Below are positions 50,447-57,789 of a stretch of 57,789 bases of DNA, piece by piece. The notes beneath the pieces are model-generated. The model saw nothing but the letters and a program-made list of their open reading frames with translations, ran no database searches and had not been told where the DNA came from. How positions within the stretch are numbered: the stretch's first letter is position 1; each line of letters starts with the position of its first letter. The translations under genes were made by a program, and so were the position numbers. The stretch covers positions 1 to 57,789 of the forward strand of contig CANJRM010000011.1 in NCBI GenBank assembly GCA_947476645.1, in the 5' to 3' direction. The DNA comes from Bacteroidota bacterium (GTDB taxonomy: Bacteria > Bacteroidota > Bacteroidia > Chitinophagales > LD1).

Positions 50447-53146
50447 ATGAATACACGTATAGTTTCTCTCTTTTTGTTTTTGTTACTTGCTGCAAATGGA
50501 TTTTGTCAAATTCCAACCAGCGGACTTTTGGCGCATTACCCTTTCGATAAAACCGTTAATGACAAAAGCAATTTTCAGAACAATGGGAAAATAAATGGTG
50601 GAGTAACATTTGTAGAAGACCATTTGGGAAATAAAGATGCTGCGCTTCATTTCAACGGCACTGATGGATTTGTTTCCGTTGCCAATTCAGCCGAACTGCG
50701 GGCTGTAAAAAATTCATTCACCATTTGCGCATGGATAAAATTGGAAAAGGGAAATGCTACCACTAACGACATTAATCTTCCCTTGCTTTGCAAACAAGGA
50801 CAGTATCGTTTCTTTCTCAAAAGAACTTTTGGTGACCTTCATAGCACTATCCTTTTGAGCAATGAAATTTCTACACAGGATAATAATTATACCAATCACC
50901 CGCTCGAATTCGGTCAATGGTATTTTATTGCTTTAGTGTTTGATGATAATTTTATTCAACTTTATCAAAACGGCAAATTGGTTTCGGTAGGCGTTTGCAA
51001 TAAAATGTTTGTGCCTAATGATTCTCCTCTTGAAATCGGTCGCGATAACACCAGCGGAGCAAAATATTTCAGTGGTTGCTTAGATGAACTGCGCATTTAC
51101 CGCCAAGGATTAAATGCCCTGGAAATTTCGGCACTTTATAACGATAGTGGAATTGAACAGCAAGAGGAGGAAATAAATGTATCGGTTGTAAAAAACATTG
51201 AAAAAAATACTGACGAAAAACTTTCTTCTGCGAAGGACAAGGACACAGTTGCTAAAAAGCCTGTTGCTGAAATTAAAGTGTCGGCTGCAAAGAGCATTGA
51301 AAAAAACGCCAACGAGAAAATCTCTTCTGCGAAGGATAAAGACACAGTAACCCAAAAGCCTGTTCCCGAAATAAAATTTTCAACTGCCAAAAACATTGAA
51401 AAAAATACCGATGAAGGAAATTGTTTTGCAAAAGTAATTTATGCCGAACCTACAGCCACTTCTATTGATGGAAATAAAGTTGAACTAAAATTAACGCAAG
51501 GTTTCTTGAGCGGTGCTGCTTTCGTGGTGGGAAAATCAACCGTAACTTATGAAACAACATCAGGTTCAGGAGTAAAGCAAAATACTTCGTTCACCGTTTC
51601 TGTAATAGATAACGAACCTCCAAAATTAGTTTGCCCGGCTGATATAATTGTTGAAGCAGATGGTGGCATAGAAAGAGCGAAAGTGACATACCCGGCTATA
51701 ACTGTTTCAGATAATTGCCCGAATGTGAAGAGCGAAATGATAAGCGGTTTCAGGAATGGTTATTTATTTCCTAAAGGAGTTACACAGGTAAAATATCGAG
51801 CTACAGATGCTTCGGAAAATATAAAGGAGTGCGATTTTAAAGTTACCGTAGCTGACAAGAAGAAACCCGAAAAAGCAATTGCACCAAAGCCGGCTCCTGT
51901 TGCAGAAAAGGCTGTTACAAAAGTTGAAGAGAAGAAAGTTGAAACAAAGAAAGAAGAGCCTGCTCCTCCTCTTGCGCCTCTAGTCGAAAAAAAGAAAGTT
52001 GAAAAACCAGCAGAGCCAAAACCTGTTGTAGCAGAAGTAAAAGTACCTGCGAAAGCGGAAGAACCTAAGCCTGTTTTAAAAGTTGAAGAGAAAAAACCGG
52101 AAACAAAAAAAGAAGAACCTGTTCCTCCTGTTGCGCCTGTTACAGAAAAAAAGAAAGTTGAAAAACCAGTAGAACCAAAACCTGTTATAGCAGAAGAAAA
52201 AACAGTCCCGAAGATAGAGCCAAAGAAAGCAGAAGCAGAAAAAGAACAACCTGTTCCGAAAGTGGCAGTGATACCTGAGAAAAATAAAATCGAAAAAACA
52301 CCTCCACCAAAAACAGCTGAAGAAATTCTGGTAAAAGCAGAAAAGAAAATTGAAACAAAAAAAGAATCACCAGCTCCACCTGTTATTGCTATTCCCGAGA
52401 AAAGAGAAGAACCGGTTGTTGAACATCATGATATAAAACCAATTCAACAGAAACCAACTACATCGGCAAAAGACTGGCGTTTCAATTGCCGCACCGACAC
52501 TACCATACATTTACCAGGTAATAGAAAAGGCGTTATCTATCACTACTCCAGTCCTACTGTTACAAATTCAGCACTTGTTGAATCTATACAGCAGACGGTT
52601 GGCACACACGATGGTTGTTTTTTGCCTATAGGCGTGCATCCGTTTACGTTTGTAGCTATCGATAATTTGGGCAAGGTGCAAACCTGTACTTACAGCGTAA
52701 TTGTAAAAGATGATTTGGCTCCGCAGATAACCGTAGTTCCGGAAAAATTAGAACAGCAACTTGATTTAGGTGGTGACAGTGTTCATTACGAACACAAAGC
52801 CGATGTGAAAGATTGTTTCCTCACGATTTTTATTTACGATGATGGCGAAGAAGATAACGACACTGTTTCTATTGTGTTTAACGGACAGGTAATTGTAAAC
52901 CGCGAAATGATCCGCATAAAAGAGCACGGGGCTATTATTCGCAAACTCGTTTTATTGCACGATAACGAAAACTACATTATAGCCAAAGCATGGAATACCG
53001 GACGCTACGGATTGAACACGTTAAAGATGGATGTGTATGAGGGCGATCTAGAGTCCGCTCAAAAATTAAAAAAACCGGTGCTTACAAAAGTGCTTCACAG
53101 CCGACCAGGAAATGCAGGGGGAATGATTTTGAAATGCAATGAATAA
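50447..53146 (+). CDS. LamG plus HYR-domain surface protein with Pro/Lys/Glu spacer
   Basis: 899 residues. Signal peptide (IVSLFLFLLLAANGFCQ). LamG/concanavalin-like domain (about 25-230: 'LLAHYPFDKTVNDKS', 'LHFNGTDGFVSVANS', 'FTICAWIKLEKG', 'LYQNGKLVSVGV', 'FSGCLDELRIYRQGLNALEISALYN'). A thrice-repeated spacer (about 235-320; 'VKNIEKNTDEKLSSAKDKDTV'-type). Two or three HYR modules ('PPKLVCPADIIVEADGG', 'GVTQVKYRATDASENIKECDFKVTVAD'). A 200-residue Pro/Lys/Glu-rich stalk of imperfect repeats ('KVEEKKVETKKEEPAPP', 'EKKKVEKPVEPKPVIAE'), a further HYR and a C-terminal domain 'DDGEEDNDTVSIVFNGQVIVNREMIRI' found at the end of other Bacteroidota secreted proteins. No T9SS sorting domain is recognised. 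A wall- or surface-associated adhesin is the likely role. Confidence 0.85.
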   Translation: MNTRIVSLFLFLLLAANGFCQIPTSGLLAHYPFDKTVNDKSNFQNNGKINGGVTFVEDHLGNKDAALHFNGTDGFVSVANSAELRAVKNSFTICAWIKLEKGNATTNDINLPLLCKQGQYRFFLKRTFGDLHSTILLSNEISTQDNNYTNHPLEFGQWYFIALVFDDNFIQLYQNGKLVSVGVCNKMFVPNDSPLEIGRDNTSGAKYFSGCLDELRIYRQGLNALEISALYNDSGIEQQEEEINVSVVKNIEKNTDEKLSSAKDKDTVAKKPVAEIKVSAAKSIEKNANEKISSAKDKDTVTQKPVPEIKFSTAKNIEKNTDEGNCFAKVIYAEPTATSIDGNKVELKLTQGFLSGAAFVVGKSTVTYETTSGSGVKQNTSFTVSVIDNEPPKLVCPADIIVEADGGIERAKVTYPAITVSDNCPNVKSEMISGFRNGYLFPKGVTQVKYRATDASENIKECDFKVTVADKKKPEKAIAPKPAPVAEKAVTKVEEKKVETKKEEPAPPLAPLVEKKKVEKPAEPKPVVAEVKVPAKAEEPKPVLKVEEKKPETKKEEPVPPVAPVTEKKKVEKPVEPKPVIAEEKTVPKIEPKKAEAEKEQPVPKVAVIPEKNKIEKTPPPKTAEEILVKAEKKIETKKESPAPPVIAIPEKREEPVVEHHDIKPIQQKPTTSAKDWRFNCRTDTTIHLPGNRKGVIYHYSSPTVTNSALVESIQQTVGTHDGCFLPIGVHPFTFVAIDNLGKVQTCTYSVIVKDDLAPQITVVPEKLEQQLDLGGDSVHYEHKADVKDCFLTIFIYDDGEEDNDTVSIVFNGQVIVNREMIRIKEHGAIIRKLVLLHDNENYIIAKAWNTGRYGLNTLKMDVYEGDLESAQKLKKPVLTKVLHSRPGNAGGMILKCNE

Positions 53147-53194
53147 GCTACAATTTCCATAGCTCAAAAGGATATTCCTCAATATCTCTAACAC

Positions 53195-54277
53195 TTACTC
53201 CTCCCAATCTGCAATAAAAATATTGGTCTCACGTGTTCCACCGTTGTTTCGATTGCTGCACCAAACTAATTTCTTGCCATTGTTCGAAAACATGGCAAAT
53301 GCATCAAACACTTTATCGTATGTCAACTGCTCCAGATTAGTTCCATCGGTGTTGATGTAGTATAGATTAAAAGGAATGGCTTTGGTTTTATGGTTTGAAC
53401 TGAAGATTACTTTTTTACCATCATGCGAAAAATTAGGAGCCCAGTTAGCACCACCTAAAGTTGTCAGTTGTTTGCGATTGGTTCCATCGCTATTGGCAAT
53501 AAACAATTCCATTTTCATTGGCGAAACCAAATGCTTTTTCAAATTCTCTTTGTATTCAACGCGTTCAGAGTCTGCATCAAAATGCGATGCACGCCAAATA
53601 ATTTGAGAACCATCAGGAGAAAAATTAGCACCGCCATCATAACCTAATTCGTTGGTAATTTGCTTCACATTACTCCCGTCTAAGTTCATCGTGTAAAGTT
53701 CCAAATCACCACTTCTGTCGCTGGTGAAAAGAATTTTATCTCCTTTAGGTGAAACTACGGCTTCGGCATCGTAGAATTTATTGTTGGTCAACTGCTTTAC
53801 GATGTTTCCTTTCAAGTCCGCAATGAAAATTTCGTACTCCGGATAAATTGCCCACAAATATTTCCCGTGAACGTGCGAAGGCTCAGCAGGACAACTATCT
53901 GCATGCAAATGAGTAGAAGCGTAAAGAATTTGCGTATCGCCCGGCAAGAAAAACGAACAAGTGGTTCTTCCTTTTCCTGTGCTTGTTAAGTGACGAGTAG
54001 TATCAGAAAGATTCAAACAAAAAATCTGGTCGCACATTAATCCTTGCAGTTTATTGGTATGCTGAAAAGTCAATTTCGAATCATCAAAACTGAAATAGGC
54101 TTCAGCATTTTCTCCGCCAAAACTCAATTGTTTTACATTTTTTAAATGCTTTTCATTGGCAAAATGAATAGCCGATGAATCAGTAGTTGAAGCTACCGCT
54201 TCATTTGTTTTGGTTGAGTTATTACAAGATGTCAACAGAGCAACTATTGGAATTACAAAAGGAAATATGTTTCTCAT
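53195..54277 (-). CDS. TolB-like PD40/WD40 propeller lipoprotein
   Basis: 360 residues. Lipobox 'VALLTSC' (Cys about 18). At least five PD40 repeats ('AEAYFSFDDSKLTFQHT', 'DAEAVVSPKGDKILFTSDRSGDLELYTMNLDGSNVKQIT', 'DGGANFSPDGSQIIWRASHF', 'NWAPNFSHDGKKVIFSSNHK', 'FAMFSNNGKKLVWCSNRN') with the signature (S/F)xDGxxI(x)FxS. They form a six-bladed propeller like TolB, attached by its lipid to an envelope membrane. There is no TolB N-terminal domain. Some bacterial homologs are annotated as TolB or DPP-like; catalytic residues of a peptidase are absent. Confidence 0.88.
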   Translation of the reverse strand: MRNIFPFVIPIVALLTSCNNSTKTNEAVASTTDSSAIHFANEKHLKNVKQLSFGGENAEAYFSFDDSKLTFQHTNKLQGLMCDQIFCLNLSDTTRHLTSTGKGRTTCSFFLPGDTQILYASTHLHADSCPAEPSHVHGKYLWAIYPEYEIFIADLKGNIVKQLTNNKFYDAEAVVSPKGDKILFTSDRSGDLELYTMNLDGSNVKQITNELGYDGGANFSPDGSQIIWRASHFDADSERVEYKENLKKHLVSPMKMELFIANSDGTNRKQLTTLGGANWAPNFSHDGKKVIFSSNHKTKAIPFNLYYINTDGTNLEQLTYDKVFDAFAMFSNNGKKLVWCSNRNNGGTRETNIFIADWEE

Positions 54278-54468
54278 TATTCAAATTTTGGCGCAAATCA
54301 AACAAAGAACTGCAAAACACAACCTAAAGCGGAACTTCTTCTTCAATGTTTCGTAAAAACAACTTGCGCCTTGTGTAGGTTATTATAGATGGATAACAAC
54401 GGCAGGAAGAAAACTGCCAATGTTCTTCATCGGTTTGCTTCTACATTCGATGCATTAAAATCATAGCT

Positions 54469-54861
54469 ATGAAAAAGCATTATCTTCTTTTTGTGTTTTT
54501 CCTTTTTGCCAAAATAGGCAGCGCACAATACTCGCTTGTGTTTTGTGAGGATGTAAACTCTGAAGGCAAGCCCGAAATGGTTTCCAATTCATTTATGGTA
54601 GATGGCGATGGTGGTGTGCTTAAATTTCTATTAAAAACCGAAGACTATTTCAATACCGATAAACTCGATTTCAGAATTTTTTATTTGAATGAAGAAGGCG
54701 TTGAAGAAGAAATCTCTCGCCTTGCACAACGCGTTCTGCCCACTTGGAATTTTGCCTGGAAAGAAATGGTGATGTTCGACCCAGGCAACTATCGCGTAAA
54801 AGTTTTTACAGGAAGCGGCACATATCTTACCTCCGCCAATTTGAATGTGAAGTCGCGATAA
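54469..54861 (+). CDS. Small secreted protein of unknown function
   Basis: 130 residues. Signal peptide (YLLFVFFLFAKIGSAQYS), then one beta-rich domain: 'LVFCEDVNSEGKPEMVSN', 'GGVLKFLLKTEDYFNTDKLDFRIFYL', 'WNFAWKEMVMFDPGNYRVKVFTGSGTYLTSANLNVK'. The pattern is like an Ig/C2-type accessory domain seen in many small Bacteroidota secreted proteins. No family name recognised. It is followed 45 bases later by the sirtuin gene. Confidence 0.72.
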   Translation: MKKHYLLFVFFLFAKIGSAQYSLVFCEDVNSEGKPEMVSNSFMVDGDGGVLKFLLKTEDYFNTDKLDFRIFYLNEEGVEEEISRLAQRVLPTWNFAWKEMVMFDPGNYRVKVFTGSGTYLTSANLNVKSR

Positions 54862-54906
54862 ACTTCTATCTTTCCTCTTCTTGTTTAAGCATCTCAAAAT
54901 TTATTT

Positions 54907-55596
54907 GTGAAACAAAAAATTGTTGTTCTTACTGGCGCGGGCATTAGTGCCGAAAGCGGTATTAAAACCTTTCGCGACTCCGGAGGTTTGTGGGAAAATC
55001 ATCGGGTGGAAGATGTGGCTTCCCCCGAAGGCTGGTATAACGACCAACAATTAGTTTTAAATTTTTACAACGAGCGCAGAAAACAACTGTTAGACTGCAA
55101 ACCCAATCGCGCACACTTTGCACTAGCTGAACTCGAAAGCAAATATGATGTGACCATCATCACCCAAAACGTTGATGATTTGCATGAGCGTGGTGGTTCT
55201 ACAAACATTATTCACTTGCACGGAGAACTTTTAAAAGCAAGAAGCAGTGTAGATGAAAATTTGGTTTACAACTGGAAGAAGGATATTTCAGAAGGGGATA
55301 CTTGTGAGAAAGGCTCTCAATTGCGACCACACATTGTTTGGTTTGGCGAAGCAGTCCCTATGATGGAAACTGCCGTTCCTATAGTTCGCGATGCTGATAT
55401 TTTTATTGTAGTAGGAACTTCATTGGTAGTTTATCCTGCTGCGGGTTTAGTCAATTACACTCCCTACGAAATTCCTAAATGGCTGATTGACCCTAACGAT
55501 ATGCCACTGCCTCGTGTGCATCATCTTAAATTTATCAATGAAAAAGCAACTATTGGTGTAGACTACTTAGTGAATTTACTATTGAATGAATCTTAA
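54907..55596 (+). CDS. cobB: NAD-dependent protein deacylase (sirtuin, class III-like)
   Basis: 229 residues, GTG start. It removes acyl groups from protein lysines using NAD in the cytoplasm. 'VVLTGAGISAESGIKTFRDSGGLWENH' (NAD loop; first GAGxS), 'TQNVDDLHERGGS' (TQNVD..H), catalytic His in 'IIHLHGELLKARSS', 'LRPHIVWFGEAVPMMETAV', 'IFIVVGTSLVVYPAAGLV'. The zinc-binding Cys-x-x-Cys pairs are absent: the region between 'KARSS' and 'LRPHIVW' has only one Cys ('DTCEKGSQ'). Many Bacteroidota CobB proteins look the same, so the enzyme may be zinc-free. Tail-to-tail with the OmpA gene, sharing 4 bases. Confidence 0.92.
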   Translation: MKQKIVVLTGAGISAESGIKTFRDSGGLWENHRVEDVASPEGWYNDQQLVLNFYNERRKQLLDCKPNRAHFALAELESKYDVTIITQNVDDLHERGGSTNIIHLHGELLKARSSVDENLVYNWKKDISEGDTCEKGSQLRPHIVWFGEAVPMMETAVPIVRDADIFIVVGTSLVVYPAAGLVNYTPYEIPKWLIDPNDMPLPRVHHLKFINEKATIGVDYLVNLLLNES

Positions 55597-57509
55597 ATCG
55601 CGAGAACAATAAACTCTGTTCTTCTGTTTTTTGATTTGCCTTCTGGTGTGTTGTTTGCAGCAACGGGTTTAGATGCTGCATACCCTTTGTAGCTCAGCTT
55701 TTCGGCAGTTACACCTTTGCTTACTAAATATTCATAAACGCTTTTTGCTCTGCTTTCAGATAATGCTTTGTTTTTTTCTTCGCTACCAGTGTTATCTGTG
55801 TGTCCTCCAATTTCAATTTTCATGGAGGGATTTTTTTCGAGCATCTTCATCACTATTGAAAGTTCCGAAGCCGATTCCTTTTTCAATTCAAATTTTTCGG
55901 AATCAAAAAAGATATTGTTCAACACCACCTTCTCTCCCACTCTTATTTTGCTGAGGGCAATATCAATTTCAAAAGGTGTTCCTTCTTTTACATCCTTCAA
56001 CGAAATATTTTTTGAGAAGAACAGATAACCATCGCGCATTACTTCAACCGCATAATTTTTACCTGCAGGAAGCGTAGAAAGAAATGTGCCGTTCACTTTG
56101 TCAGTTGAAAAAGTGCTGAAGAGTTTTCCTGTTTCCAAATCATACACCTGCACATTCGCACTTATTGGTTCGCGGCTTTCGTTGTCAAAAACATTTCCCT
56201 TTACATAAGTCGTGTATCCAGGACGCAAATGCGCGGGCATATCAAACGTGTAAATGTCCATTTGCCCTTTGCTGTCTTTTTGTTCGCTTGCAAAAAATGC
56301 GTGTGTGCCATCGGCTGTTACATAAATTCCCAATTCATCACCAGCAGTATTGATAGGATAGCCAAGGTTTTCGGGTTTGCCCCATTTGCCATTTGCATTT
56401 TTGTGGCTCACATAAATATCGTAGTTGCCTAATCCCGGTAAACCGTTTGAAGAAAAATAAAGTGTGTTGCCATCGGGATGAATGTAAGGTCGCATCTCAT
56501 CGAATGGCGTGTTAATGCTGTCACCTAAATTTTCGGCTTGACTCCAAGTGCCATCAGCATTTAAATGACAAACCCAAATATCGCAACCGCCTTTTCCTGT
56601 GGCGCGAATAGCTGAGAAAAATAATTGCTTGCCATCGGCACTAATGCATGGCTGTGTTTCGTAACCGGGTGTATTGATAGGCGAACCCATATTGTTCGGA
56701 CGCTCCCAAATATCACCCACCTTTCTACTGATATAAATATCTGCTCTGCCTAAACCGTCAGGTCTGTCGGAAGAAGTGAAAAATAAATATTTGCCGCTGG
56801 GCGAAACATTTTGTGCGCCTTCAATAAAGCGTTCCGTATTTATCATATCGCCTACGCTAATTGCGGGAGCGAAACCTGCGCTGGTATGCAACGACATAAA
56901 AATATCTTCATCCTGAAAAGCACCTTGTCCAAAGTGGCGTGTGAAATACAAATACTTTCCATCGGCTGTTAAAGAAGGCATGCTTTCATCGGCTGAACTG
57001 TTTACGTTCCCTCCCAAATTCACGGGCTTAAAATCAACCGGATGAGAGACTGCTTCGGTAGAAAAATCACAATCAGTCAAATACTTTTCTGCCTGAATTC
57101 TCTCGGTAGCAACTAATTTTTCCTGGTGCAAAAAGGAAGTAAGCAATGTTTTTGCCTGCGAGTAGTTTCCCAAATTCATATTGCAGCGCGCCAATTGAAA
57201 ATCTACATCACTTAAATAATTGGCTTGAAGCAGTTTTACTTTTTCGTATCCCTTTTTGGCTTCTTCAAAATTTTTGAGATACTCTAAATTGATTTGCCCG
57301 AGCAACATCCACGCATCTATAAAATTGTCTTTCTCTTTTACGGCATCATGAAGTAATGAATCTGCCAAAAACAATTTACCGAAAGCAAAGCTATTGTCGG
57401 CTTTGTCAAATAATTCTTTCGCTTTGCCTTTTGCATTTTCTTTGGTAACCACCTGCGAAAAACAGAAGACAGGAAAAGCAAGAACGAGGGCAACAAGAAG
57501 TTTTTTCAT
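55593..57509 (-). CDS. OmpA-family lipid-free outer-membrane protein with PD40 propeller and TPR
   Basis: 638 residues. Signal peptide (LLVALVLAFPVFCFSQ), TPR-like helices (about 25-160: 'AKELFDKADNSFAFGKLFLADSLLHDAVKEK', 'AWMLLGQINLEYLKNFEEAKKGYE'), a PD40 propeller (about 175-420: 'SLTADGKYLYFTRHFGQGAF', 'NVSPSGKYLFFTSSDRPDGLG', 'PYIHPDGNTLYFSSNGLPGLG'), a carboxypeptidase-like domain ('TYVKGNVFDNESREPISANVQVYD', 'GYLFFSKNISL') and a C-terminal OmpA peptidoglycan-binding domain ('IEIGGHTDNTGSEEKNKALSESRAKSVYEYL', 'NRRTEFIVLAI'). This four-part layout is that of PorE-like envelope proteins which tether the T9SS apparatus to peptidoglycan; here the signal peptide has no lipobox Cys at the cut, so the PorE match is not complete. 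Confidence 0.88.
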   Translation of the reverse strand: MKKLLVALVLAFPVFCFSQVVTKENAKGKAKELFDKADNSFAFGKLFLADSLLHDAVKEKDNFIDAWMLLGQINLEYLKNFEEAKKGYEKVKLLQANYLSDVDFQLARCNMNLGNYSQAKTLLTSFLHQEKLVATERIQAEKYLTDCDFSTEAVSHPVDFKPVNLGGNVNSSADESMPSLTADGKYLYFTRHFGQGAFQDEDIFMSLHTSAGFAPAISVGDMINTERFIEGAQNVSPSGKYLFFTSSDRPDGLGRADIYISRKVGDIWERPNNMGSPINTPGYETQPCISADGKQLFFSAIRATGKGGCDIWVCHLNADGTWSQAENLGDSINTPFDEMRPYIHPDGNTLYFSSNGLPGLGNYDIYVSHKNANGKWGKPENLGYPINTAGDELGIYVTADGTHAFFASEQKDSKGQMDIYTFDMPAHLRPGYTTYVKGNVFDNESREPISANVQVYDLETGKLFSTFSTDKVNGTFLSTLPAGKNYAVEVMRDGYLFFSKNISLKDVKEGTPFEIDIALSKIRVGEKVVLNNIFFDSEKFELKKESASELSIVMKMLEKNPSMKIEIGGHTDNTGSEEKNKALSESRAKSVYEYLVSKGVTAEKLSYKGYAASKPVAANNTPEGKSKNRRTEFIVLAI

Positions 57510-57705
57510 GATTGATTCTTTATTCTACAAATGGAAAATAAAATGGCAGAACGCGTTCACATCAATATCAACAGAAAACGTGGAATGATTTTTATTAGAT
57601 ACAATCGAACAATAAAAAATCTAAAAAGAAAGTATAACGTGCAACTTATCTGTTCTGTTTCGTAACTAACATTTACTACTTAAGCAAACAGCAAACCGAA
57701 AGTTT

Positions 57706-57727
57706 TCAGTTAAGTTTTTTTAACTGA
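57706..57727. terminator. Hairpin in the terminal intergenic region
   Basis: TCAGTTAA-GTTTTT-TTAACTGA: 8-bp stem with a T-rich loop, but no run of T follows the stem in either direction, so termination is doubtful. The 57510-57789 end of the window has no gene I can see. TATTTTTG at 57769-57776 fits the -7 box consensus for a gene beyond the edge, but its nearest TTG lies 25 bases upstream, rather far. Confidence 0.4.
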
Positions 57728-57789
57728 CAGCAGCACTTAGTTGGTACAGTACTTATAAGGAATTCGGATATTTTTGGCAGCGTTTAAAA

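Noticed and set aside
1-57789. tRNA, rRNA or transposase genes
   Set aside because: I looked for CCA-ended cloverleafs, rRNA motifs and DDE/HTH transposase signatures and saw none; a tRNA scan would be needed to be certain.

Overview
The window is chromosomal DNA of a Bacteroidota bacterium, probably of the Chitinophagales/Sphingobacteriales type. The evidence is proteins with type IX secretion (T9SS) type A and type B C-terminal sorting domains, TonB receptors with carboxypeptidase-like N-terminal domains, small lipoproteins, DUF2490/DUF4956/DUF5777/DUF1573/DUF4197/DUF2797 genes, a bifunctional HisB, a long-form HisG, and several promoter boxes of the Bacteroidota form TAnnTTTG. No rRNA, tRNA, phage, transposase or CRISPR array is visible.

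Layout. 1-1.5 kb: a partial secreted protein, an unknown protein and a divergent intergenic 21-bp repeat array. 1.7-8.8 kb: a helical-repeat cytoplasmic protein, then a leftward cluster (SBBP-repeat T9SS cargo, lipoprotein, VTC polyphosphate-polymerase domain, DUF4956 membrane protein, DUF2490 barrel). 8.9-13.7 kb: exosortase-like protein, MtgA, a second 21-bp array, S41 protease, and the leftward DUF1573-yajC-coaE operon. 13.8-22.6 kb: a large T9SS type B protein, ribE, the Sua5 threonylcarbamoyl-AMP synthase, two barrel-less 'TonB plug' proteins, dnaB, alkB. 22.7-31.9 kb: two TonB receptors with a heavy-metal-associated domain protein and a Cys-rich small protein (probably metal/copper acquisition), DUF2797, DUF4197, TauE/SafE, YihY. 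32-34.3 kb: a four-gene unit of haem-motif lipoproteins plus a DUF5777 barrel. 34.9-42.1 kb: the full histidine operon hisGDCBHAF(IE), leftward, with an unannotated leader peptide and attenuator. 42.2-43.75 kb: a gene remnant and about 1.3 kb of tandem arrays. 43.8-57.5 kb: MORN-like protein, pyruvate carboxylase, a sterol-reductase-like membrane enzyme, an SDR gene broken by an in-frame stop, a lipoprotein, a LamG/HYR surface protein, a TolB-like lipoprotein, a sirtuin and an OmpA/PD40 protein.

The most striking features are not ordinary genes. (1) A his attenuator: a 17-residue leader peptide with four consecutive His codons, competing pairing segments and a strong terminator directly before hisG. 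(2) Four intergenic tandem arrays with an exact 21-bp period, all different in sequence, at least two made of hairpin units whose arms co-vary. (3) Two copies of a 41-bp hairpin array with a shared non-repeat left flank, in direct orientation on either side of the his operon, with compensatory stem changes. (4) Short heptamer/octamer tandem runs, a different word at each locus, that have entered coding sequence at domain linkers or sorting domains. (5) A roughly 23-residue C-terminal tail shared, with mostly synonymous differences, by YihY and a truncated isoaspartyl-peptidase remnant 10.6 kb away.
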